From positions 310,001 to 374,000 of the forward strand of contig NZ_AYTD01000001.1 of the NCBI RefSeq assembly GCF_000503215.1: a stretch of DNA of 64,000 nt, written 5' to 3'. Positions 8,845 to 20,881 of the stretch are shown piece by piece (position 1 is the stretch's first letter; every line of letters begins with the position of its first letter). Under the pieces are notes generated by a model. It did not search any database, was not told the DNA's origin, and saw only the letters and a program-made list of their open reading frames with translations. The stretch is from Pseudomonas canadensis. GTDB lineage: Bacteria; Pseudomonadota; Gammaproteobacteria; Pseudomonadales; Pseudomonadaceae. Both the position numbers and the translations under genes were made by a program.

Positions 8845-10422
8845 ATGACTAGTTTGCATGCCGACGAGGCGTTCCTCGGCCATTACCAGTTAAGCCACGA
8901 CCCTTTTGCTCCACGGGTGCCTGGCTTCAAATTTTTCCCGGCCCAGCGCAAGCCTGTGCTTGGCCAACTGCACCACCTCGCGCGCTACAGCCAACTGCTG
9001 CTGGTCGTGACCGGCCCGCTGGGCAGCGGCAAGACCTTGCTGCGCCAGGCCCTGGTGGCCAGCACCAACAAACAGTCGGTACAGAGTGTAGTGGTATCGG
9101 CCCGTGGTGCCGGTGATGCCGCAGGCGTGCTGCGCCAGGTTGCCCAGGCGCTGGACGTGGCCACTGCCGAGCCGAATGCGATCCTCAAGCAAGTGGTGCA
9201 ACTGGGCCTGACCGGCCAGGAAGTCTACCTGCTGGTGGATGACGCCGAGCAGCTCGACGAATCCGCCCTGGAAGCGCTGCTGGCGCTGGCAGCCGGCACG
9301 CCGGAAGGTCGCCCGCACGTGTTCCTGTTTGGTGAGTCGTCGCTGATCGCCGAGCTCGAGCAGATCAGCGGTGACCAGGAGCTGTTCCACGTCATCGAGC
9401 TGCAGCCGTACGAAGAGGAAGAAACCCGCGAATACCTGGCTCAACGCCTTGAGGGCGCAGGGGCCGGTATCGAACTTTTCTCCGCTCAGCAGATCTCTGA
9501 TATTCACGAAAGCTCCGACGGCTGGCCTGGCACCATCAACCAGGTTGCCCGCGATGCGATGATCGAAGCCATGATTGCCAGCCGCACTGCGGTCAAGCGT
9601 CCAAAGATGGGGTTCACTATGCCTAAGAAACACGTATTGGCTATTTCCGCCGTTGTCGTGGTCGCTGTCGCCGCCGCCTGGTTGATCCCAGGCCGCAGCA
9701 AGGCACCGACGACTGCCGGCGCGCCAACCGAACAGGCGCAGTTGCCACTGGGCAAACCCACGCCAAACGTCGAATTCGCCAACTCCGGCCAACCGACCAA
9801 TCTGCCGATGGTCGGCCAACCGGTGATGCGTGGTCCGCTTGCCGAAGAAGCCGGTGGCATCTCCGAAGGCGACGACGGCGTGCCGGTGGAAGGCTCCAGC
9901 GCCACTCCACCAACCGTGACCACCACTGCGCCGCCTGCGGGCGTGCCAGCCGGTCAGCCGGCTGCGGTTGCCAAGCCGACCCCGACCCCGGCGCCGACCG
10001 TTGCCACCGCCAAACCTGCGCCTGCGCCTGTGACCAAGCCGGTCGCGCCTGCGCCAGTCGCCAAGCCAGCCCCGGCTCCGGCTGCCAAGCCTGCTGAAAA
10101 GCCGGCCGCCACCGTTGCCAAAGCCGGCGCCGCTGGCAGCAGCTGGTACGCCAGCCAGCCAACCGGCAACTTCGTGGTGCAGATTCTCGGCACCAGCTCC
10201 GAAGCCAACGCCCAGGCGTTCGTGAAAGAGCAGGGCGGCGAGTACCGTTATTTCAAGAAAGTGCTCAACGGCAAGCCTCTCTACGTGATCACCTACGGCA
10301 ACTTCTCCAGCCGTGCAGCCGCCGATTCTGCGATCAAAACCTTGCCAGCGAAGGTCCAGGCTGGTAAACCTTGGCCTCGCACTGTTGCCAGCGTTCAACA
10401 AGAACTCGCAACAACTCGCTGA
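8845..10422 (+). CDS. AAA ATPase with C-terminal SPOR domain (DamX-like)
   Basis: A 525-residue protein with three parts. Residues 1-250 are an ExeA-like AAA ATPase with Walker A GPLGSGKT at 57-64 and Walker B LLVDDAEQ at 129-136. One membrane segment lies at about 264-281. A long Pro/Ala/Lys linker (about 284-425) leads to a SPOR domain at about 432-515 (FVVQILGTSSEANAQAFV), which in this family binds denuded glycan strands at the division septum. The gene lies where damX sits in enterobacteria (aroK-aroB-damX), but DamX lacks the intact ATPase. The role in division is inferred from family and context. The linker is low-complexity and rich in AP/KP repeats. Confidence 0.88.
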   Translation: MTSLHADEAFLGHYQLSHDPFAPRVPGFKFFPAQRKPVLGQLHHLARYSQLLLVVTGPLGSGKTLLRQALVASTNKQSVQSVVVSARGAGDAAGVLRQVAQALDVATAEPNAILKQVVQLGLTGQEVYLLVDDAEQLDESALEALLALAAGTPEGRPHVFLFGESSLIAELEQISGDQELFHVIELQPYEEEETREYLAQRLEGAGAGIELFSAQQISDIHESSDGWPGTINQVARDAMIEAMIASRTAVKRPKMGFTMPKKHVLAISAVVVVAVAAAWLIPGRSKAPTTAGAPTEQAQLPLGKPTPNVEFANSGQPTNLPMVGQPVMRGPLAEEAGGISEGDDGVPVEGSSATPPTVTTTAPPAGVPAGQPAAVAKPTPTPAPTVATAKPAPAPVTKPVAPAPVAKPAPAPAAKPAEKPAATVAKAGAAGSSWYASQPTGNFVVQILGTSSEANAQAFVKEQGGEYRYFKKVLNGKPLYVITYGNFSSRAAADSAIKTLPAKVQAGKPWPRTVASVQQELATTR

Positions 10423-10429
10423 AGATTCG

Positions 10430-10449
10430 GCGGCCTTACCCAGGCCGCC
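10430..10449 (+). terminator. Possible weak terminator hairpin after SPOR gene
   Basis: A 7-bp GC stem (ggcggcc / ggccgcc) shortly after the stop codon, but not followed by a T run. It may only be a 3'-end stabilising hairpin. Confidence 0.35.
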
Positions 10450-10634
10450 CTCCCGGCACCTCAAAAAAATCCGCAAGTGCGTGCTGCCCTTACAGGCCGC
10501 GCGCTTTGTGGTGTCTGCGTCACAGTAGCTTTTGAGTCGTAGCGGTCAGAATTAAAAAAGTTTTGACTAGCACAGCATATCGCTTTAAACCTTTCATAAA
10601 TGCGACATAGATTTGCGACATTTCGTCGCTAAAT

Positions 10635-10663
10635 TTGTGAGCGTCTGTGTCGGTGTGTACAAT
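10635..10663 (+). promoter_or_regulatory. Sigma-70-type promoter of gltBD
   Basis: TTGTGA (10635-10640), exactly 17 bases, then TACAAT (10658-10663), predicting a start near 10670 and a leader of about 105 bases. It is the best promoter match in the 352-base gap 10423-10774, which otherwise holds the weak hairpin above, an AT-rich stretch with repeated tgcgacat at about 10600-10622, and no gene. Confidence 0.65.
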
Positions 10664-10774
10664 GACCTCCCTTTTGCCCCCGCTAAGCCGGCGTACGTTC
10701 GGCGTGGAAGGTAACCGGTTGAATTGAAAAGAAATTTGCCTCGATATAAGAGGCAGCCTGGTGAGAAAGTGTCT

Positions 10775-13700
10775 ATGAAAGCAGGTCTGTACCAACCCGA
10801 TGAATTCAAGGATAACTGCGGTTTCGGCCTGATAGCCCATATGCAGGGCGAACCCAGTCATACCCTTTTGCAAACGGCCATCGAGGCCCTGACCTGCATG
10901 ACCCACCGCGGTGGGATCAACGCCGACGGCAAGACCGGTGACGGTTGCGGCTTGCTGATTCAAAAGCCCGACCAGTTCCTGCGCGCTGTCGCAAAAGAGC
11001 AATTTGCGGTCGATCTGCCCAAGCAGTACGCCGTGGGCATGGTGTTTTTCAACCAGGATCCGGTCAAAGCCGAAGCCGCTCGCGAGAACATGAACCGCGA
11101 GATCCTGGCCGCCGGCCTGCAACTTGTCGGCTGGCGCAAAGTGCCGATCGACACCAGCGTACTTGGCCGCCTGGCCAACGAGCGCCTGCCGCAGATCGAG
11201 CAAGTGTTCATCGCAGGCGAGGGCCTTAGCGACCAGGACATGGCCATCAAGCTGTTCACCTCGCGTCGTCGTTCGTCGGTTTCCAATGCCGCCGACACCG
11301 ACCACTACATCTGCAGCTTTTCCCACAAGACCATCATTTATAAAGGCCTGATGATGCCGGCGGACCTCACCGCCTTCTATCCAGACCTGAGCGATGAGCG
11401 CCTGCAAACCGCAATCTGCGTGTTCCACCAGCGCTTCTCCACCAACACCCTGCCGAAATGGCCGCTGGCCCAGCCATTCCGCTTCCTCGCCCACAACGGC
11501 GAGATCAACACCATCACTGGCAACCGCAACTGGGCCGTGGCCCGTCGCACCAAGTTCGCCAACGACTTGATGGACCTGGAAGAGCTCGGCCCGCTGGTCA
11601 ACCGTGTGGGTTCCGACTCTTCCAGCATGGACAACATGCTCGAACTGATGGTCACCGGCGGCATCGACCTGTTCCGTGGCGTGCGTATGATCATTCCGCC
11701 AGCGTGGCAGAACGTCGAAACCATGGACCCGGATCTGCGTGCGTTCTACGAGTACAACTCGATGCACATGGAACCGTGGGACGGCCCGGCCGGCGTGGTC
11801 ATGACTGACGGTCGCTACGCGGTGTGCCTGCTCGACCGTAACGGTCTGCGCCCGGCGCGTTGGGTCACCACCACCAATGGCTTCATCACCCTCGCGTCGG
11901 AAATCGGCGTGTGGAACTACAAGCCCGAAGACGTGATTGCCAAAGGCCGCGTTGGCCCTGGCCAGATCCTCGCCGTCGACACCGAAACCGGTCAGATCCT
12001 CGACACCGACGCCATCGACAACCGCTTGAAGTCGCGTCACCCGTACAAGCAATGGCTGCGCAAGAACGCCCTGCGCATCCAGGCGACCATGGAAGACAAC
12101 GACCACGGTTCGGCGTTCTACGACGTCGACCAGCTCAAGCAATACATGAAGATGTATCAGGTCACGTTCGAAGAGCGCGACCAAGTGCTGCGTCCGCTCG
12201 GCGAGCAAGGCTACGAGGCGGTCGGTTCCATGGGCGATGACACGCCGATGGCCGTACTGTCCCAGCGCGTGCGCACGCCGTACGACTACTTCCGCCAGCA
12301 GTTCGCCCAGGTGACCAACCCACCGATCGACCCGCTGCGCGAAGCCATCGTGATGTCCCTGGAAGTGTGCCTCGGGGCCGAGCGCAACATCTTCCAGGAA
12401 TCGCCTGAGCACGCCTCCCGCGTGATCCTCAGCTCGCCGGTTATTTCCCCGGCCAAGTGGCGTTCGTTGATGACCCTGGACCGCCCAGGCTTCGACCGCC
12501 AGATCATCGACCTGAACTACGACGAGAGCCTCGGCCTTGAAGCTGCTGTGCGCAACGTCGCGGACCAGGCCGAAGAGGCCGTGCGCGCCGGTCGTACCCA
12601 GATCGTATTGACCGACCGTCACATCGCGCCTGGCAAGCTGCCGATCCACGCTTCGCTGGCCACCGGCGCGGTGCATCACCGCCTGACCGAGAAAGGCCTG
12701 CGCTGCGATTCCAACATCCTCGTGGAAACCGCCACCGCCCGCGACCCGCATCACTTTGCGGTGCTGATCGGTTTCGGCGCCTCGGCGGTGTACCCGTTCC
12801 TCGCGTACGAAGTGCTGGGCGACCTGATCCGCACCGGTGAAGTGCTGGGCGACCTCTACGAGGTGTTCAAGAACTACCGTAAAGGCATCACCAAGGGGCT
12901 GTTGAAGATCCTGTCGAAGATGGGTATTTCCACCGTCACCTCGTACCGTGGTGCACAGTTGTTCGAAGCCATCGGCCTGTCCGAAGAGGTGTGCGACCTG
13001 AGCTTCCGTGGCGTGCCAAGCCGTATCAAGGGCGCGCGTTTCGTCGACATCGAAGCCGAGCAGAAAGCGCTGGCAGCCGAAGCCTGGAGTGCGCGCAAGC
13101 CAATCCAGCAAGGCGGCCTGCTCAAGTTCGTGCACGGTGGCGAATACCACGCGTACAACCCGGACGTAGTCAACACCCTGCAAGCCGCCGTGCAGCAGGG
13201 CGACTACGCCAAGTTCAAGGAATACACCTCGCTGGTGGACAACCGCCCGGTGTCGATGATCCGCGACCTGTTCAAGGTGAAGACCCTTGACACGCCGATG
13301 GACATCAGCGAAGTCGAGCCGCTGGAGTCGATCCTCAAGCGCTTCGACTCCGCCGGTATCTCCCTGGGCGCCTTGTCGCCCGAGGCTCACGAAGCCCTGG
13401 CCGAAGCCATGAACCGCCTGGGTGCGCGTTCCAACTCCGGCGAAGGCGGTGAAGACCCGGCGCGCTACGGCACCATCAAGAGCTCGAAAATCAAGCAGGT
13501 CGCGACGGGGCGTTTCGGTGTGACGCCGGAATACCTGGTCAACGCCGAAGTGCTGCAGATCAAGGTGGCCCAGGGCGCCAAGCCCGGAGAGGGCGGCCAA
13601 CTGCCAGGCGGTAAGGTCAATGGTTTGATCGCCAAGCTGCGTTACGCAGTGCCGGGCGTGACGCTTATTTCGCCACCGCCGCACCACGACATTTATTCGA

Positions 13701-15220
13701 TTGAAGATTTGTCGCAGCTGATTTTCGACCTGAAACAAGTCAACCCGCAGGCGCTGGTCTCGGTGAAACTGGTAGCAGAAGCCGGCGTGGGCACCATCGC
13801 CGCCGGTGTGGCCAAGGCCTATGCCGACCTGATCACCATCTCCGGCTACGACGGTGGCACCGGCGCTTCGCCGCTGACCTCCATCAAGTACGCGGGCGCA
13901 CCGTGGGAGCTCGGCCTGGCCGAGACCCACCAGACCCTGCGTGGCAACGACCTGCGCGGCAAAGTACGGGTGCAGACCGACGGCGGCCTGAAAACCGGCC
14001 TCGATGTGATCAAGGCCGCGATCCTCGGCGCCGAAAGTTTCGGCTTCGGCACCGCGCCAATGATCGCCCTGGGCTGCAAATACCTGCGCATCTGCCACCT
14101 GAACAACTGCGCCACCGGCGTCGCCACTCAGAACGAGAAGCTGCGCAAAGATCACTACATCGGCACCGTCGACATGGTGGTGAACTTTTTCACCTATGTC
14201 GCCGAAGAAACCCGTGAATGGCTGGCCAAGCTGGGCGTGCGTTCTCTTGAAGAGCTGATCGGTCGCACCGACCTGTTGGAAATCCTTGAAGGCCAGACCG
14301 CCAAGCAACATCACCTGGACCTGACGCCGCTGTTGGGCAGCGATCACATTCCGGCCGACAAACCGCAGTTCTGCGGCGTCGAGCGCAACCCGCCCTTCGA
14401 CAAAGGCCTGCTGGCCGAGAAGATGGTGGAAATCGCCGGTTCGTCGATCAACGATGCCAGCGGTGGCGAGTTCGCCCTGGATATCTGCAACTGCGACCGC
14501 TCCATCGGCGCCCGCATCTCCGGCGAAATCGCGCGCAAGCACGGCAACCAGGGCATGGCGAAAGCGCCGATCACTTTCCGCTTCAAAGGCACTGCGGGCC
14601 AGAGCTTTGGCGTGTGGAACGCCGGTGGCCTGCACATGTACCTGGAAGGCGACGCCAACGACTACGTGGGCAAGGGCATGACCGGCGGCAAGCTGGTGAT
14701 CGTTCCGCCTAAAGGTAGCGTCTACAAGACCCAGGACAGTGCCATCATCGGCAACACCTGCTTGTACGGCGCCACCGGTGGCAAGCTGTTCGCCGCCGGT
14801 ACTGCCGGTGAGCGTTTCGCCGTGCGCAACTCCGGTGCCCACACCGTGGTGGAAGGCACTGGCGATCACTGCTGTGAGTACATGACCGGGGGCTTTGTCG
14901 CGGTACTGGGCAAGACCGGTTACAACTTCGGTTCGGGCATGACCGGCGGTTTCGCCTACGTGCTCGACCAGGACAACACCTTCGTCGACAAGGTCAACCA
15001 CGAGTTGGTCGAGATCCAGCGGATCAGCGGCGAAGCCATGGAGTCCTACCGGAACCACTTGCAGCACGTGCTGGACGAGTACGTCGAGGAGACCGGCAGC
15101 GAATGGGGTCGTAACCTCGCCGAAAACCTCGATGATTACCTGCGTCGTTTCTGGCTGGTCAAGCCCAAGGCTGCCAACCTGAAATCGTTGCTTTCCAGCA
15201 TCCGTGCCAACCCGCAGTGA
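10775..15220 (+). CDS. gltB: Glutamate synthase (NADPH) large subunit
   Basis: Start ATG 10775 gives 1481 residues, the usual GltB length. The enzyme hydrolyses glutamine at an N-terminal nucleophile and channels ammonia to 2-oxoglutarate at the FMN site. The catalytic Cys of the type 2 amidotransferase is C15 ([11 protein letters not shown]), so a 14-residue propeptide would be removed. The central and FMN domains follow; the 3Fe-4S ligands are in [12 protein letters not shown] near 1101-1112, and the C-terminal beta-helix domain has repeated G-G/T-G patterns. gltD follows after 32 bases. An in-frame upstream ATG at 10724 exists but adds a non-conserved stretch. Confidence 0.97.
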   Translation: MKAGLYQPDEFKDNCGFGLIAHMQGEPSHTLLQTAIEALTCMTHRGGINADGKTGDGCGLLIQKPDQFLRAVAKEQFAVDLPKQYAVGMVFFNQDPVKAEAARENMNREILAAGLQLVGWRKVPIDTSVLGRLANERLPQIEQVFIAGEGLSDQDMAIKLFTSRRRSSVSNAADTDHYICSFSHKTIIYKGLMMPADLTAFYPDLSDERLQTAICVFHQRFSTNTLPKWPLAQPFRFLAHNGEINTITGNRNWAVARRTKFANDLMDLEELGPLVNRVGSDSSSMDNMLELMVTGGIDLFRGVRMIIPPAWQNVETMDPDLRAFYEYNSMHMEPWDGPAGVVMTDGRYAVCLLDRNGLRPARWVTTTNGFITLASEIGVWNYKPEDVIAKGRVGPGQILAVDTETGQILDTDAIDNRLKSRHPYKQWLRKNALRIQATMEDNDHGSAFYDVDQLKQYMKMYQVTFEERDQVLRPLGEQGYEAVGSMGDDTPMAVLSQRVRTPYDYFRQQFAQVTNPPIDPLREAIVMSLEVCLGAERNIFQESPEHASRVILSSPVISPAKWRSLMTLDRPGFDRQIIDLNYDESLGLEAAVRNVADQAEEAVRAGRTQIVLTDRHIAPGKLPIHASLATGAVHHRLTEKGLRCDSNILVETATARDPHHFAVLIGFGASAVYPFLAYEVLGDLIRTGEVLGDLYEVFKNYRKGITKGLLKILSKMGISTVTSYRGAQLFEAIGLSEEVCDLSFRGVPSRIKGARFVDIEAEQKALAAEAWSARKPIQQGGLLKFVHGGEYHAYNPDVVNTLQAAVQQGDYAKFKEYTSLVDNRPVSMIRDLFKVKTLDTPMDISEVEPLESILKRFDSAGISLGALSPEAHEALAEAMNRLGARSNSGEGGEDPARYGTIKSSKIKQVATGRFGVTPEYLVNAEVLQIKVAQGAKPGEGGQLPGGKVNGLIAKLRYAVPGVTLISPPPHHDIYSIEDLSQLIFDLKQVNPQALVSVKLVAEAGVGTIAAGVAKAYADLITISGYDGGTGASPLTSIKYAGAPWELGLAETHQTLRGNDLRGKVRVQTDGGLKTGLDVIKAAILGAESFGFGTAPMIALGCKYLRICHLNNCATGVATQNEKLRKDHYIGTVDMVVNFFTYVAEETREWLAKLGVRSLEELIGRTDLLEILEGQTAKQHHLDLTPLLGSDHIPADKPQFCGVERNPPFDKGLLAEKMVEIAGSSINDASGGEFALDICNCDRSIGARISGEIARKHGNQGMAKAPITFRFKGTAGQSFGVWNAGGLHMYLEGDANDYVGKGMTGGKLVIVPPKGSVYKTQDSAIIGNTCLYGATGGKLFAAGTAGERFAVRNSGAHTVVEGTGDHCCEYMTGGFVAVLGKTGYNFGSGMTGGFAYVLDQDNTFVDKVNHELVEIQRISGEAMESYRNHLQHVLDEYVEETGSEWGRNLAENLDDYLRRFWLVKPKAANLKSLLSSIRANPQ

Positions 15221-15243
15221 TATGCGCCTGAAGAGTTTGATGA

Positions 15244-16671
<1,428 letters not shown>

Positions 16672-16681
16672 TCACCGCAGC

Positions 16682-16751
16682 CCTGTAGGAGCCGGTTTGC
16701 CGGCGATGGCGATCTTGAGGACGCCATCGCCGGCAAGCCGGCTCCTACAGG
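16682..16751. repeat. REPIN, family B
   Basis: A near-perfect long inverted repeat beginning cctgtaggagccgg and ending ccggctcctacagg, with inner arms cggcgatggcg / cgccatcgccg and a short loop. Closely related copies lie at 30436-30539 and 40204-40271. Located between gltD and hemE. Confidence 0.85.
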
Positions 16752-16793
16752 TCGGGGTTACTCCGTTCTCCGCGACAAATTGACCCGATAGAC

Positions 16794-16822
16794 AAAAGGC
16801 ACGGCGCATTCCGTGCCTTTTG
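16794..16822 (+). terminator. Rho-independent terminator after gltD
   Basis: An 11-bp stem aaaaggcacgg / ccgtgcctttt with a six-base loop, symmetrical in A and T tracts. It separates gltBD from hemE. Confidence 0.75.
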
Positions 16823-16868
16823 CGTCTGGCTCTGAGAAAATGCCCGCACTTTTTTTGCGGATGCCGAC

Positions 16869-17936
16869 ATGACTGCCCTCAAGAACGACCGTTTCCTTCG
16901 TGCCCTGCTCAAGCAACCCGTGGACGTCACCCCTGTGTGGATGATGCGCCAAGCCGGTCGCTACCTGCCGGAATACCGCGCCAGTCGCGCCAACGCCGGT
17001 GACTTCATGAGCCTGTGCATGAACCCGGAGTTCGCCTGCGAAGTCACGATGCAGCCGCTGGACCGCTACCCACAACTGGACGCGGCCATCCTCTTCTCCG
17101 ACATCCTCACCATCCCTGACGCCATGGGCCAAGGCCTGTACTTCGAAACCGGCGAAGGCCCACGTTTCAAGAAAGTCGTCAGCACCCTGGCCGATATCGA
17201 AGCCTTGCCGATCCCCGATCCGCACAAAGACCTCGGTTACGTGATGGACGCCGTCAGCACCATCCGCCGCGAGCTTAACGGCCGCGTGCCGCTGATCGGC
17301 TTCTCCGGCAGCCCCTGGACCCTGGCCACCTACATGGTCGAAGGCGGCTCGTCGAAAGACTTCCGCAAGACCAAGGCCATGCTCTATGACAACCCACAGG
17401 CCATGCACCTGCTGCTGGATAAGCTGGCGCAGTCGGTCACGTCCTACCTCAACGGCCAGATCATGGCCGGCGCGCAAGCCGTGCAGATCTTCGACACCTG
17501 GGGCGGCAACCTGTCGGCGGCAGCGTATCAGGAGTTCTCCCTAGCCTACATGCGCAAAATCGTCAACGGCCTGATCCGTGAACACGAAGGCCGCAAAGTG
17601 CCGGTAATCATGTTCACCAAGGGTGGCGGCCTGTGGCTGGAAAGCATTGCCGACGCCGGTGCCGACGCCCTGGGCCTGGACTGGACCTGCGACATTGGCG
17701 AAGCTCGCCAGCGCGTGGGCAACCGCGTCGCGCTGCAAGGCAACATGGACCCGACCGTGCTGTACGCCAAGCCGGAAGCCATCCGCACCGAAGTTGGCCG
17801 CATCCTCGCCAGCTACGGCAAAGGCACCGGGCATGTGTTCAACCTCGGCCATGGCATCACCCCGGAAGTGAACCCGGAGCACGCTGGTGCATTCCTGCGC
17901 GCGGTGCATGAGTTGTCGGCGCAGTATCACGAATAA
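16869..17936 (+). CDS. hemE: Uroporphyrinogen decarboxylase
   Basis: A 355-residue cytoplasmic enzyme that decarboxylates the four acetate side chains of uroporphyrinogen III to give coproporphyrinogen III in heme synthesis. The family signature [16 protein letters not shown] lies at about 18-33, and [16 protein letters not shown] near 140. The C-terminal [17 protein letters not shown] motif is present. Full length, monocistronic between a terminator and a REPIN. Confidence 0.97.
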   Translation: MTALKNDRFLRALLKQPVDVTPVWMMRQAGRYLPEYRASRANAGDFMSLCMNPEFACEVTMQPLDRYPQLDAAILFSDILTIPDAMGQGLYFETGEGPRFKKVVSTLADIEALPIPDPHKDLGYVMDAVSTIRRELNGRVPLIGFSGSPWTLATYMVEGGSSKDFRKTKAMLYDNPQAMHLLLDKLAQSVTSYLNGQIMAGAQAVQIFDTWGGNLSAAAYQEFSLAYMRKIVNGLIREHEGRKVPVIMFTKGGGLWLESIADAGADALGLDWTCDIGEARQRVGNRVALQGNMDPTVLYAKPEAIRTEVGRILASYGKGTGHVFNLGHGITPEVNPEHAGAFLRAVHELSAQYHE

Positions 17937-17947
17937 CACGCAAAACA

Positions 17948-18040
17948 AATGTGGGAGGGGGCTTGCCCCCGATGGCGGTGTACCAGTCAGTACAACTATG
18001 ACTGATCTACCCTCATCGGGGGCAAGCCCCCTCCCACATT
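17948..18040. repeat. REPIN, family C
   Basis: Outer arms aatgtgggagggggcttgcc and its complement at 18018-18040, with an inner spacer that itself is partly palindromic (gtcagtacaactatgactga). Lies between convergent hemE and the YnfM-like gene. Related copies: 39533-39621 and 53048-53134. Confidence 0.85.
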
Positions 18041-18055
18041 AAAAGCCAGAGAAAC

Positions 18056-19330
18056 TCAGGCCTTCGCTTGCCCCAACGGCGGCAACTTCGCCAGCTTCAA
18101 CGCCACCAGCAACGCGCCAATCAACAGCGCCACAATAAACGCCCCGATCCCATTCCACCCGGCAAAGTGCCAGAAGAACCCACCCGCCGTCCCGGCAATA
18201 CTCGACCCTACGTAGTAGCAGAACAGGTACAGCGATGACGCTTGCCCCTTCGCCTTCACCGCGCGGCGGCCGATCCAGCTGCTGGCCACCGAGTGGGCGC
18301 CGAAGAAGCCGAAGGTGAAGATCAGCATGCCCGGCACCACCAGCCACAGGGGGGTGAACAGGGTCAGGGCCATGCCGGCCAGCATCAGCACGATGGTGCC
18401 CCACAGCACGCGACGGCGGCCGAGGCGGTCAGCCAAGGAGCCGATTTTCGCCGAGCTGTAGATGCCCGAGAGGTACACCAGCGACAGCAGACCGACCACC
18501 GCTTGGCTGAGGTCGTAGGGATCGGCCAGCAGGCGATAGCCGATGTAGTTGAACATGGTCACGAACGCCCCCATCAGCAGGAACGCTTCGAGGAACAACC
18601 AGGGCAGGCCTGCGTCCTTGAAGTGCATGACGAAGCCATCCACCAGGCTGCGCGGCTTGAGGCTGGTGGCGCGGAAGTTGCGCGATTCTGGGAGGATTTT
18701 CCAGAACACCGTGGCGGCGATCAGCGCCAGGGCGCCGATAATCAGCATGGCGGTGTGCCAACTGACGAAGTCGATCAACACGCCGATGATCAGCCGCCCG
18801 CTCATGCCGCCAATCGCGTTACCGCCGATGTACAAGCCCATGGCCAGGCCGATGTGCTGCGGGTGGATCTCTTCGCTCAGGTAGGTCATGGCTACGGCGG
18901 CCAGGCCGCTGAGCGACAGACCCACCAGTGCACGCATCAGCAGGATGCCTTCCCAGGTCGGCATAAGGCCGCTGGCGATGGTCGCCAGCGCGGCGCAGAA
19001 CAACGCGGAGACCATCACCGGCTTGCGCCCCAGGCGGTCGGAAATCGGTCCGGTGATCAACAAACCGCACGCCAGCATCGCCGTGGCCACCGACAGGATC
19101 AGGCTGCTTTGTGCCGCATTGATGGAAAACTCTTGGGACAGCGCCGGCATCATCGGCTGCACGCAATACAGCAGCGCAAAAGTGGCGAACCCGCCGGAAA
19201 ACAACGCCAGCACCGTGCGCATGAACATCGGCGTGCCTTTTTCGATGTACGCGTCATTGAGCTGGGCCACCACCTCATCCAGGGCGGTGGGCGGTACGTC
19301 TTGAGCGAGTGGAGCAACAGCAGCTTTCAC
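18056..19330 (-). CDS. MFS transporter, YnfM-like
   Basis: A 424-residue, twelve-segment major facilitator protein of the drug/sugar efflux type. After a cytoplasmic N-terminus of about 36 residues, the segment FMRTVLALFSGGFATFALLY begins the first helix; GRKPVMV follows helix 3 and SEEIHPQHIGLAMGLYIGGN lies between helices 4 and 5. The sequence FFGAHSVASSWIGRRA and the general pattern match E. coli YnfM closely. The gene is divergent from a LysR regulator, the same arrangement as ynfL-ynfM. Substrate is not known from sequence; an efflux role is inferred. Confidence 0.88.
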   Translation of the reverse strand: MKAAVAPLAQDVPPTALDEVVAQLNDAYIEKGTPMFMRTVLALFSGGFATFALLYCVQPMMPALSQEFSINAAQSSLILSVATAMLACGLLITGPISDRLGRKPVMVSALFCAALATIASGLMPTWEGILLMRALVGLSLSGLAAVAMTYLSEEIHPQHIGLAMGLYIGGNAIGGMSGRLIIGVLIDFVSWHTAMLIIGALALIAATVFWKILPESRNFRATSLKPRSLVDGFVMHFKDAGLPWLFLEAFLLMGAFVTMFNYIGYRLLADPYDLSQAVVGLLSLVYLSGIYSSAKIGSLADRLGRRRVLWGTIVLMLAGMALTLFTPLWLVVPGMLIFTFGFFGAHSVASSWIGRRAVKAKGQASSLYLFCYYVGSSIAGTAGGFFWHFAGWNGIGAFIVALLIGALLVALKLAKLPPLGQAKA

Positions 19331-19454
19331 GGGGACCTCGGGGAGGAAGAGCGTGCCAGGACAGGCAATGCAAAAAAGAATATAGCTCCCTAATGATTCT
19401 TTCCAATATATTGTTCGACCTGTTTGATAGCTTTAACGACCTAATGAGGCTCCC

Positions 19455-20348
19455 ATGGAATTGCGTCACTTGCGGTACTTCATCGCCGTCGCCGAAGAAC
19501 TGCATTTCGGCCGGGCCGCGCAGGTGCTGGGCATCTCGCAACCGCCGCTGAGCCAGCAGATCCAGGCGCTGGAGCAGGAAGTGGGGGCGCGGTTGTTTGA
19601 GCGTACCAATCGTCGGGTCGAACTGAGTGAAGCGGGGCGGTTGTTCCTGCAAGAGGCGCGATTGGTGTTGGCACAGGTCGACAAGGCGGCGGACGTAGCG
19701 CGCCGTGCGCAGTTGGGTGAGCTGGGCGAACTGAAGATTGGCTTCACCTCGTCGGCGCCGTTCAATTCCAGCATTCCCCAGGCGATCTTTGCGTTTCGCC
19801 AGGCGTTCCCGGCGGTGCATCTGAACCTGCAGGAGATGAGCAGTACCGAAGTGGCTGAGTCGCTGGTGGATGAGTCTATCCAAGTGGGCCTGATGCGGCC
19901 GCTGCCATTGCCGGATTCGCTGAGTGTGGTCGAGTTGATGCGTGAGCCGCTGGTGGCGGTGCTGAATGCTGGTCACCCGTTGGTGGCGGGCAGCGAGCGT
20001 GGTTTGCACCTGGCGCAATTGGCACAGGAGCCGTTTGTGTTTTTCCCGCGCACTTACGGCAGCGGCCTCTATGCCCAGTTGCTCAACCTGGCGCGTGATG
20101 CCGGCTTCAGCCCGCACTTTGCCCAGGAGGCCGGGGAGGCGATGACCATCATCGGCCTAGTGGCGGCGGGCTTGGGCGTGTCGGTACTGCCGGCGTCCTA
20201 CCAGCGCATTCGGATCGATGGCGTGGTGTATCGCACGCTGCTGGATCAGGAGGCGATGACGGCGGTGTGGCTGGTGCAACGCAAGGGCGCGCAGACGCCG
20301 ATGGCAGAGGCGTTTGTGGAGTTGTTGACGCGCAAGGCCTTGGTGTAG
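19455..20348 (+). CDS. LysR-family regulator, YnfL-like
   Basis: A 297-residue LysR regulator. The N-terminal winged helix-turn-helix (ELRHLRYFIAVAEELHFGRA, then SQPPLSQQIQALE) covers 1-60, and the periplasmic-binding-protein-like effector domain covers about 90-292. It is divergent from the YnfM-like exporter with a 124-base shared region that contains an AT-rich stretch (19400-19425) suited to LysR binding, so it most likely controls that exporter and itself. Inducer unknown. Confidence 0.9.
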   Translation: MELRHLRYFIAVAEELHFGRAAQVLGISQPPLSQQIQALEQEVGARLFERTNRRVELSEAGRLFLQEARLVLAQVDKAADVARRAQLGELGELKIGFTSSAPFNSSIPQAIFAFRQAFPAVHLNLQEMSSTEVAESLVDESIQVGLMRPLPLPDSLSVVELMREPLVAVLNAGHPLVAGSERGLHLAQLAQEPFVFFPRTYGSGLYAQLLNLARDAGFSPHFAQEAGEAMTIIGLVAAGLGVSVLPASYQRIRIDGVVYRTLLDQEAMTAVWLVQRKGAQTPMAEAFVELLTRKALV

Positions 20349-20381
20349 ACGTGCTCACATATCAGGTAACGCAAGCTGCTT

Positions 20382-20416
20382 AGCGATTCGCGGGACAGTT
20401 ATGCAGAATCGCTTTT
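20382..20416 (+). terminator. Probable terminator after lysR gene
   Basis: An 8-bp stem agcgattc / gaatcgct with a 16-base loop, followed by ttttt. It lies between the LysR gene and the PemK/MazF-like gene. Confidence 0.55.
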
Positions 20417-20435
20417 TCTCAAGCGAGTGATATGG

Positions 20436-20822
20436 ATGGCACTTCTCTATCAGCCCAAGGAGGGCAGCGTGTTGATTTGTGACTTTCGAGGCTATGAGGT
20501 CCCGGAAATCATAAAGATCCGCCCGGTCATTGTGATACGCAAGCACCGAACCAATAAGTTGTTGGTGACGGTTGTGCCGTTGAGTACTACTGCGCCGCAG
20601 ACGGTTCTGGATCACCACTGCCAGCTTGATAGTCATCTTCAAGGAGCAAGCCCTATCTGTTGGGCGAAATGTGACATTGTGGCAACCGTCAGCTTGGGAA
20701 GGCTCGACCGAATCAAAAGCAAAGATCGTCATGGCAAACGAACTTACAAAATCGCTGAGCTCACTTCTGATCAGCTTCTAGCAATAAAGGCGGCGGTGCG
20801 CAGCGCGTTGGGGTTGCGCTGA
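20436..20822 (+). CDS. Lone PemK/MazF-family toxin-like protein
   Basis: A protein of about 128 residues from ATG 20436 (a GTG at 20427 is also possible; neither has a strong ribosome-binding site). The motifs match the PemK/MazF ribonuclease fold: EGSVLICDF at the N-terminus, IRPVIVI, VTVVPLSTT and the later CDIVATVSLGRLDRI. MazF enzymes cut mRNA and are normally paired with an upstream antitoxin, but only 78 bases separate it from the LysR gene and they hold a terminator, not an antitoxin gene. No antitoxin is seen downstream either. It could be a solitary toxin, or have a different role. Confidence 0.78.
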   Translation: MALLYQPKEGSVLICDFRGYEVPEIIKIRPVIVIRKHRTNKLLVTVVPLSTTAPQTVLDHHCQLDSHLQGASPICWAKCDIVATVSLGRLDRIKSKDRHGKRTYKIAELTSDQLLAIKAAVRSALGLR

Positions 20823-20881
20823 GGGATGAACGGCACTTTGCCACAGGTTGCCGTAAAGTTGTTTTCAGGCATACTGCCCAC

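Noticed and set aside
8890..10476. A 528-codon antisense frame over the SPOR/AAA gene
   Set aside because: Gly/Arg-rich shadow of the Pro/Ala linker; no domain.
10520..15067. A 1515-codon open frame antisense to gltB
   Set aside because: It mirrors the gltB codons in a GC-rich gene; the product is of low complexity with no known domain and lacks its own ribosome-binding site. gltB is certain on the other strand.
19331..19454. Defined LysR operator between the exporter and its regulator
   Set aside because: AT-rich sequence is present, but no clear T-N11-A palindrome could be assigned with confidence.
20349..20426. Antitoxin gene before the PemK/MazF-like gene
   Set aside because: Only 78 bases containing a terminator; no frame with a plausible start and length.
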